Source of the DNA: JAZLIC01 sp045617225
GTDB lineage: Bacteria > Bacillota > Clostridia > Monoglobales > Monoglobaceae
Direction: 5' to 3'
NCBI GenBank assembly: GCA_045617225.1
Contig: JAZLIC010000027.1
Location: 1 to 7,258, forward strand
DNA: 7,258 nucleotides
The position numbers and the translations under genes were made by a program. This document shows positions 1 to 4,354 of this stretch, one piece after another (position 1 is the stretch's first letter; the number at the start of each line of letters is the position of its first letter). Below the pieces are notes generated by a model, which ran no database searches, was not told where the DNA came from, and was given only the letters and a program-made list of their open reading frames with translations.

Positions 1-276
1 AAAAAATTGTATGCCTTTATGTACTCTGCAAATGTAACTTCAATCGGTAATACTATTGAGATAGAAATTCCGGAGCGTGTGGCTTATGAAAGAATATCGA
101 CGCCTAACGGAATAGAATATTTAAAAGGTCTTTTCTCCGAAATCAGCGGCGAAGAAAAGGACATTGAAGTCGTATTAAAAGGCGAGAAAAAGAAGAACGT
201 GACAACCCCAAAGGGAAGTATAACAGACCTTGCAAATAAAAAGGACATTTTTGGGGATAAGATGGATATTTTATAA
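1..276 (+). CDS. dnaX: DNA polymerase III subunit tau/gamma, C-terminal end (partial)
   Basis: The reading frame is open from the first base of the window and ends at TAA 274-276, so this is the last 91 codons of a longer gene. DnaX is the clamp-loader ATPase of the replisome; its N-terminal AAA+ part lies outside the window. The visible part resembles the small C-terminal domain of Gram-positive DnaX: a beta-rich stretch (SIGNTIEIEIPERVAYERI) followed by a helix, a second strand (DIEVVLKG), a lysine-rich linker, and a short tail DIFGDKMDIL that resembles the acidic FG-containing tails of clostridial tau proteins. The strongest support is context: ybaB follows after 18 nt, and dnaX-ybaB is a widely conserved pair. 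The identification rests on weak similarity plus synteny, since no catalytic motif is visible. An apparent TTG start at 7 is not a true start. Confidence 0.8.
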   Translation, partial: KKLYAFMYSANVTSIGNTIEIEIPERVAYERISTPNGIEYLKGLFSEISGEEKDIEVVLKGEKKKNVTTPKGSITDLANKKDIFGDKMDIL

Positions 277-278
277 AG

Positions 279-286
279 AAAGGAAG
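279..286 (+). promoter_or_regulatory. Ribosome binding site of ybaB
   Basis: AAAGGAAG lies 8 nt before the ATG at 295 and directly after the dnaX stop. It fixes the ybaB start and indicates co-transcription with dnaX. Confidence 0.8.
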
Positions 287-294
287 TTGTAAAA

Positions 295-645
295 ATGGCA
301 AAAGGCGGTTTCCCAAAAGGTATGGGTATGGGCGGCGGCAATATGAATCAAATGATTAAGCAGGCTCAAAAAATGCAGGAAGAAATGACAAAAATGCAGG
401 AGGAAATAGAGAATAAAACTTTTGAGGCTACTTCGGGCGGCGGTGCTGTAACCGCAGTTGTTTCAGGCACAAGAGAGATAACGGAAATCAGACTCTCCCC
501 TGAGGTCGTTGACCCTGATGATATAGAAATGCTTCAGGATTTGATTGTTGCGGCAGTAAACGAGGGCCTTCGCAAAGCGGAGGCGGAAAGTGCGGAAAAG
601 ATGAGCAGACTCACCGGCGGACTTAACATTCCGGGGCTTTTTTAG
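295..645 (+). CDS. ybaB: YbaB/EbfC family nucleoid-associated DNA-binding protein
   Basis: This 116-residue protein has the normal length for the YbaB/EbfC family, whose members form tweezer-shaped dimers that bind DNA and coat the nucleoid. A Gly/Met-rich start (residues 3-16) leads into the long first helix with the MIKQAQKMQEEMTKMQEEIE pattern (about 19-38). The family core follows: GGGAVTAVVSGTREITEIRL (48-67), then the signature PEVVDPDDIEMLQDLIVAAV (69-88), and the typical end LTGGLNIPGLF. The start is set by AAAGGAAG 8 nt upstream. The gene sits 18 nt after dnaX, the classic arrangement, in which recR normally follows and the products are linked to replication and repair. Here the next gene is comEC instead. 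Assignment to the family is firm; its exact physiological role is not settled even in model organisms. Confidence 0.96.
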   Translation: MAKGGFPKGMGMGGGNMNQMIKQAQKMQEEMTKMQEEIENKTFEATSGGGAVTAVVSGTREITEIRLSPEVVDPDDIEMLQDLIVAAVNEGLRKAEAESAEKMSRLTGGLNIPGLF

Positions 646-663
646 TAAGTATTTTATATAGCT

Positions 664-2238
664 ATGGGAACAGATGATAAAGGAAGATATATTAAGCGCA
701 TACTTGTTTACGGAATAATTGCGTTTGGTATTGCGATTTACATAAGCACCAATACAAATCTGCAATTTATACCTAAACCCACGGCGGCTTGCTTACTTGC
801 TTTATTAGCTGTTCTTGCGGCGTTTTTAATCGGATTTCATTTAAGCAAAAGACCAACAGAGATGCAAAAGCATATGTGTATGTTTTTGTGCCTTCTGTTG
901 GCATTTTTTATTTTTGGTGTTTTGCGTGTCTATATCTTTGAAAATATAAATCCTGTCTGGCGCGGTTTAGACGGAAAGACGGCAGAAGTGTACGGAAGTA
1001 TAATTTCAAAGCCTTCTCTTTCAAAAAGCGGTAAAACTTACGGTGTATTGTTTAATGTTGATAAAGCGGTGTTAGATAAAAAGGAAGAAGATGTAAACGA
1101 AAATATATGGTTATATGTCCCCTGTGAATATGGCGAAAAGCTGAAAGACGGAATAGATTTAAGGTGTACAGTCAGACTGAGCGACTACGCCGGCGCTTCA
1201 TATATCGGCGGTTTTAGCCTGAGAAAGTATTATTTGCAGGATAAATGCCGATACTTTGGCTATACGGAAGAAAATCCCGAAGTATATGAAAAAGAAGGCG
1301 TGGACTTAATCGGCGTATGGCGCAGAGCAGGCAGATTTTTGAATGAGAAAATTTCGGCATCTGTTGATAATATTTTATATGACGGTGACGAAAACGCACT
1401 CCTTAAAGGAATCCTGACAGGAAGCAAAGAGAATATTTCAGATGAGCTTATCGAGAATATGTCAAGGAGCGGTTTTTCGCATATAGCCTCTGTTTCGGGA
1501 ATGCATGTAAACTACTTGTTTATCGCACTTATGTTTTTGTTTGGCGTATTCAGACTCAGAAAGAGTATATCTTTTGCGTTGACTATCCCTGTTTTGCTGA
1601 TTTTTGTGTCTGTGGCGTCATTTACGCCATCTGTTTGCCGTGCCATAATCGTAATGATTATTTTTATCATCGCCCATCTTGTCCAGCGCGAGCCGGATTC
1701 GCTTACATCGCTCTTTGTTGCGGCGTTTTTAATTCTTATCTATAATCCTTATATGCTATATAGCGTAAGCTTTATTCTGTCATTCTCCTCGACCCTGAGT
1801 ATTATACTTTTTGCAAGTCTTATAAAGAACAATATCCCAAATATATTAAAGAAGGGTAAGTTCCTTAACTTCCTCTGCGACAGTATATCAATATCATTTT
1901 CAGGTATGATTGGTGTATCGTTCTTTGTAGCATACTTTTTTAATATAATTTCTCTTGCGGGAATAATCACAAATATATGGGCGCCGCTCCTTTGTGCAAT
2001 TCTATTCTTTTTGGGATACGCAAATGCAATACTTTGGCTTATCTCACCTATGCTTTCAAAACTTTTTTCAATACCTGTGTATCTGCTCCTTAAAATCCTG
2101 ATATTATCTTCCGACTTGTTTTCCGATACATTTTTGGTAATTGATGTGCCTACACCGCCCAAAGCTTCATTCTTTATATACCTTATTATAACGCTTATGT
2201 TCTACTGCTTTTTAAAGAGTAGAAAAAAAGAAATTTGA
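664..2238 (+). CDS. comEC: ComEC/Rec2-family competence membrane protein lacking the metallo-beta-lactamase domain
   Basis: ComEC forms the inner-membrane channel that takes up single-stranded DNA in natural transformation. The order here is: three predicted membrane helices (about residues 13-32, 41-60, 72-92); a soluble OB-like DUF4131 region (about 100-200) ending in GGFSLRKYYLQDK, like the usual 'GGFDYRRYL' motif; then the Competence domain (about 245-515). That domain carries the hallmarks ALLKGILTGSKENIS (245-259), FSHIASVSGMHV (271-282), TPSVCRAIIVM (321-331) and NPYMLYSVSFILSFS (361-375), with several further membrane helices. At 524 residues it is shorter than typical ComEC (about 700-800), and the C-terminal metallo-beta-lactamase-like domain is wholly missing. 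The stop is followed directly by the ctsR control region, so this is not a visible frameshift. No good Shine-Dalgarno precedes ATG 664; an AGGAAG at 681-686 lies inside the gene, so the start is uncertain. Family membership is sure; a role in DNA uptake is inferred. Confidence 0.9.
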   Translation: MGTDDKGRYIKRILVYGIIAFGIAIYISTNTNLQFIPKPTAACLLALLAVLAAFLIGFHLSKRPTEMQKHMCMFLCLLLAFFIFGVLRVYIFENINPVWRGLDGKTAEVYGSIISKPSLSKSGKTYGVLFNVDKAVLDKKEEDVNENIWLYVPCEYGEKLKDGIDLRCTVRLSDYAGASYIGGFSLRKYYLQDKCRYFGYTEENPEVYEKEGVDLIGVWRRAGRFLNEKISASVDNILYDGDENALLKGILTGSKENISDELIENMSRSGFSHIASVSGMHVNYLFIALMFLFGVFRLRKSISFALTIPVLLIFVSVASFTPSVCRAIIVMIIFIIAHLVQREPDSLTSLFVAAFLILIYNPYMLYSVSFILSFSSTLSIILFASLIKNNIPNILKKGKFLNFLCDSISISFSGMIGVSFFVAYFFNIISLAGIITNIWAPLLCAILFFLGYANAILWLISPMLSKLFSIPVYLLLKILILSSDLFSDTFLVIDVPTPPKASFFIYLIITLMFYCFLKSRKKEI

Positions 2239-2250
2239 CTTTCTCTGACT
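2234..2250 (-). promoter_or_regulatory. Upstream CtsR box (inverted, near-consensus)
   Basis: Read on the minus strand this is AGTCAGA-GAA-AGTCAAA. It fits the CtsR operator pattern RGTCAAA-N3-RGTCAAA, with the conserved A in the middle of the spacer and one mismatch (G for A) in the first heptad. It lies upstream of the -35 element and covers the comEC stop codon (2236-2238). It points opposite to the main operator. The match to the consensus is seen directly; binding is inferred. Confidence 0.6.
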
Positions 2251-2262
2251 TTTTTTAAAAAA
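2251..2262 (+). promoter_or_regulatory. A/T tract resembling an UP element
   Basis: A run of six T then six A (the palindrome TTTTTTAAAAAA) ends four bases before the -35 hexamer. It occupies roughly -51 to -40 relative to the expected transcription start. This is where the RNA polymerase alpha subunit contacts UP elements, and such tracts also bend DNA. Function is inferred from position and composition. Confidence 0.4.
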
Positions 2263-2266
2263 GGGG

Positions 2267-2294
2267 TTGACAAACAGAAAAAAGGTGCTATAAT
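2267..2294 (+). promoter_or_regulatory. Sigma-A promoter of the ctsR-mcsA-mcsB-clpC operon
   Basis: A perfect -35 hexamer TTGACA (2267-2272) and a perfect -10 hexamer TATAAT (2289-2294) are separated by 16 bp. TG at 2286-2287 gives an extended -10 (TGCTATAAT). Transcription should start near 2301, leaving a leader of about 50 nt that contains the CtsR operator. Both hexamers match consensus, so the promoter should be strong when not repressed, as expected for a repressor-controlled heat-shock operon. Confidence 0.93.
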
Positions 2295-2303
2295 ATTCAC
2301 AAA

Positions 2304-2326
2304 GGTCAAAGAAAGTCAAAGTCAAA
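2304..2326 (+). promoter_or_regulatory. Main CtsR operator with three heptads
   Basis: GGTCAAA (2304-2310), GAA, AGTCAAA (2314-2320) is an exact match to the tandem CtsR heptad consensus RGTCAAA-NAN-RGTCAAA. A third AGTCAAA (2320-2326) overlaps the second by one base. The site begins a few bases after the expected transcription start, so a bound CtsR dimer would block initiation or clearance. This makes the operon autoregulated by its first gene, as established for Gram-positive ctsR operons. Confidence 0.93.
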
Positions 2327-2335
2327 TTTCGACAT

Positions 2336-2342
2336 AGGGAAG
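2336..2342 (+). promoter_or_regulatory. Ribosome binding site of ctsR
   Basis: AGGGAAG lies 7 nt before ATG 2350 and supports that start. Confidence 0.75.
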
Positions 2343-2349
2343 TGGTATA

Positions 2350-2796
2350 ATGAAGCTCAGTAATGTGATTGAGCAATTTATAAAAGAGATGATGGAGGAC
2401 AGAAACGGCGAGATTGAACTGCAAAGGAACGAGCTTGCAAATCGGTTTAGTTGTGTTCCGTCACAGATAAACTATGTAATATCTACAAGGTTTTCACCCG
2501 AGCGAGGATATATAGTTGAGAGCAGGCGAGGCGGAGGTGGATATATTCGCATTACCCGGGTTGTACCCAAGCAGGGAAACGAGCTTATGCATGTTGTAAA
2601 TACCATAGGCGACCATATTTCGTTTGATGATGCAAGGGTACTGATACAAAATTGTTATGACTATGACTTATTAAGCAAAAAAGAGGCAAAAATAATAATT
2701 GCGGCGTTGTCGGACAAATCCATTGCGGTGGTAGAGCCGCTCCAAGATATTTTAAGGGCGAAGATGCTTAAAAATATTCTTATAAATTTGTTATAA
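2350..2796 (+). CDS. ctsR: CtsR, transcriptional repressor of class III heat-shock genes
   Basis: CtsR is a dimeric winged-helix repressor that binds RGTCAAA heptad repeats and releases them on heat or protein stress. The 148 residues are close to the family norm of about 150. The N-terminal DNA-binding domain shows helix-turn-helix residues about 23-48 (ELANRFSCVPSQINYVISTR), then the wing with SRRGGGGYIRI (58-68). The four glycines (61-64) correspond to the loop known as the heat sensor. Arg60 aligns with the arginine (Arg62 in the Geobacillus protein, from memory) that McsB phosphorylates. The C-terminal part (about 85-148) is the helical dimerisation domain. The gene heads the operon, with its own operator directly upstream, so it is autoregulated. 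mcsA follows after 14 nt. Identification is firm. Confidence 0.98.
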   Translation: MKLSNVIEQFIKEMMEDRNGEIELQRNELANRFSCVPSQINYVISTRFSPERGYIVESRRGGGGYIRITRVVPKQGNELMHVVNTIGDHISFDDARVLIQNCYDYDLLSKKEAKIIIAALSDKSIAVVEPLQDILRAKMLKNILINLL

Positions 2797-2810
2797 CGGG
2801 AGGAATAAAT

Positions 2811-3332
2811 ATGAAGTGCGAAAAGTGCGGAAAGAACGAAGCAAACACCTATGTAACGGAAATAATAAATGGGCAGAAGAAGGAGTATCACCTGTGCAGT
2901 GAATGTGCAGAGGGAATAGGACTTAAAAGTTTTGATAATATGGAGATAAATATCGGCAATTTCTTGGGCGGAATTTTCGGTAGTGAAAAAACAATCGGCA
3001 CCGCTCCCGAAATTTTAAAAGCACCGGCAGTCTGCAAAAATTGCGGTATGACGGTTGAGGAGTTTTCAAGAGGCGGCAAGCTTGGTTGCAGTGAATGTTA
3101 CAGTGCGTTCAGGGGAAGACTGATAAGACCGCTCAGGCAGATACACGGCTCTTGCGAGCATATTGGCAAGGTGCCTGAGAGAATGGGCGGAAAGCTGAAA
3201 ATTAGTCGTGAAATATCAAAGCTTGAAGCGGAGCTGAATCATGCGGTAATGGAACAAAACTTTGAGGAAGCGGCAGAAATTCGTGATAAAATACGCGAGC
3301 TTCGCAGTCAAAACGACAAAAAGGAGATGTAG
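2811..3332 (+). CDS. mcsA: McsA, zinc-binding activator of the McsB arginine kinase
   Basis: McsA binds McsB and stimulates its arginine kinase activity; in Bacillus it also takes part in sensing oxidation and metals. The 173-residue protein has four CxxC pairs: C3/C6, C29/C32, C75/C78 and C93/C96, consistent with two zinc-binding modules. The second module is followed by RLIRPLRQIHGSCEHIGKVP (104-123), close to the family motif hG-H-GK-P, here with an additional cysteine at 115. The C-terminus (about 133-168) is a UVR domain with QNFEEAAEIRDKIREL, the type that mediates contacts in UvrB/UvrC and in ClpC. The start is set by GGGAGG (2798-2803), 7 nt before the ATG. The stop lies 2 nt before mcsB, implying tight co-translation of the two partners. 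The fold and role follow from family knowledge plus synteny. Confidence 0.96.
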   Translation: MKCEKCGKNEANTYVTEIINGQKKEYHLCSECAEGIGLKSFDNMEINIGNFLGGIFGSEKTIGTAPEILKAPAVCKNCGMTVEEFSRGGKLGCSECYSAFRGRLIRPLRQIHGSCEHIGKVPERMGGKLKISREISKLEAELNHAVMEQNFEEAAEIRDKIRELRSQNDKKEM

Positions 3333-3334
3333 AT

Positions 3335-4342
3335 ATGTGGTATAATGAATGTGGCAATGACAGAGATGTGGTACTGTCCTCTCGTGTGCGTTTGGCAAGA
3401 AATATCAAAGGAATTCCCTTTCCGGGCCGTGCAACAGAGGAAAAGCAGAAAGAGGTTATCGACCTTGTAAAAGATGCCGTAGATAAAGCGAAGCTTAAAG
3501 AGCTTACCTTAATCAACCTTGACGGTATGAAGGATTACGAAAAGCAGGCGCTTACAGAGCGTCACTTAATCAGTCATCAGATGATAGATAATTCTGTTCA
3601 TCGTGCGCTGCTCTTAAATCCCGATAATAAGATAAGCGTTATGATAAATGAGGAGGACCATTTAAGAATTCAATGTATGGAGGCAGGCTTTGACTTGGAA
3701 ACCTGTTTTAAGAACGCAAATAAAGTTGATGACGGTTTGGAACAGGCGCTTACCTATGCTTTTGATACACAGTTTGGGTATCTTACCTGTTGCCCTACAA
3801 ATGTAGGCACAGGTATGCGTGCATCGGTTATGGTGCATCTCCCTGCCCTTGTAATGACAGGCACAATAAACAAAATTACATCTTCGCTCTCACAGCTTGG
3901 TATGACAGTCAGGGGAATATACGGTGAAGGCTCTAAGGCAGTGGGCAATATCTTTCAAATATCAAATCAGGTTACATTAGGTGCAACGGAAGAAGATGTG
4001 CTTGAAAAGTTTAAGCAGATTATATCGGAGGTTGTGGAGCAGGAAAGAGAACTTAGAAGGAGGATATATGAAAAAGAGCGTTTTAAGTTAGAGGACAAGG
4101 TTATGCGTTCCTACGGTGCCCTGAAATACGGCGTGGTAATGACATCGGCGGAGGCTATGAAGCGTATTTCCGATTTGCGTCTTGGGGTATCGCTCGGCAT
4201 TTTAGAGAATGTGACGTTTGAAATGTTAAATGAGATGACATACCGGATTTTGCCTGCAAACATATTGCAGACGCATAATATAGAAAGTCCGTCGGAGCGT
4301 GACTTAAAGCGTGGAGAGATTATACGAAATATGATAAAGTAA
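3335..4342 (+). CDS. mcsB: McsB, protein-arginine kinase
   Basis: McsB transfers phosphate from ATP to arginine side chains in proteins, which inactivates CtsR and marks damaged proteins for ClpC-ClpP. It has the phosphagen-kinase fold. Visible motifs are VVLSSRVRLARN (12-23), MINEEDHLRIQ (103-113), TCCPTNVGTGMRASVMVHLP (151-170) and RGIYGEGSKAVGNIFQISNQ (193-212). By alignment with characterised McsB, the key residues are probably Glu107, Cys153 and Glu198. At 335 residues it is shorter than the Bacillus protein (about 360), mostly through a shorter N-terminus. AAGGAG (3321-3326), 8 nt before ATG 3335, supports this start. The C-terminal phosphoarginine-sensing motif, RDxxRA in the family, reads RDLKRG (322-327). 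The gene starts 2 nt after mcsA, and its stop overlaps the clpC ribosome binding site. Identification is firm. Confidence 0.97.
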   Translation: MWYNECGNDRDVVLSSRVRLARNIKGIPFPGRATEEKQKEVIDLVKDAVDKAKLKELTLINLDGMKDYEKQALTERHLISHQMIDNSVHRALLLNPDNKISVMINEEDHLRIQCMEAGFDLETCFKNANKVDDGLEQALTYAFDTQFGYLTCCPTNVGTGMRASVMVHLPALVMTGTINKITSSLSQLGMTVRGIYGEGSKAVGNIFQISNQVTLGATEEDVLEKFKQIISEVVEQERELRRRIYEKERFKLEDKVMRSYGALKYGVVMTSAEAMKRISDLRLGVSLGILENVTFEMLNEMTYRILPANILQTHNIESPSERDLKRGEIIRNMIK

Positions 4343-4347
4343 GGGGG
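4341..4347 (+). promoter_or_regulatory. Ribosome binding site of clpC overlapping the mcsB stop
   Basis: AAGGGGG lies 7 nt before ATG 4355 and shares bases with the TAA stop of mcsB (4340-4342). Ribosomes ending mcsB translation would uncover or reuse it, so the two genes are likely translationally coupled. Confidence 0.75.
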
Positions 4348-4354
4348 AATATAT

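Noticed and set aside
7..276. dnaX fragment read as a complete 89-residue gene starting at TTG 7
   Set aside because: The frame is open to the window edge and no ribosome binding site precedes the TTG. It is the end of a longer gene.
84..341. Minus-strand open frame across the dnaX-ybaB junction
   Set aside because: It overlaps two supported genes and has no start signal or family features.
3306..3312. AGTCAAA, a single CtsR-like heptad near the end of mcsA
   Set aside because: No second heptad follows at the required spacing. A lone heptad is expected by chance and lies in coding sequence.
3337..3349. GTGGTATAATGAA shared between the starts of ctsR (2342-2354) and mcsB, containing TATAAT
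   Set aside because: Neither copy has a -35 hexamer at the right distance, and in mcsB the bases encode conserved-position N-terminal residues. Probably coincidence.
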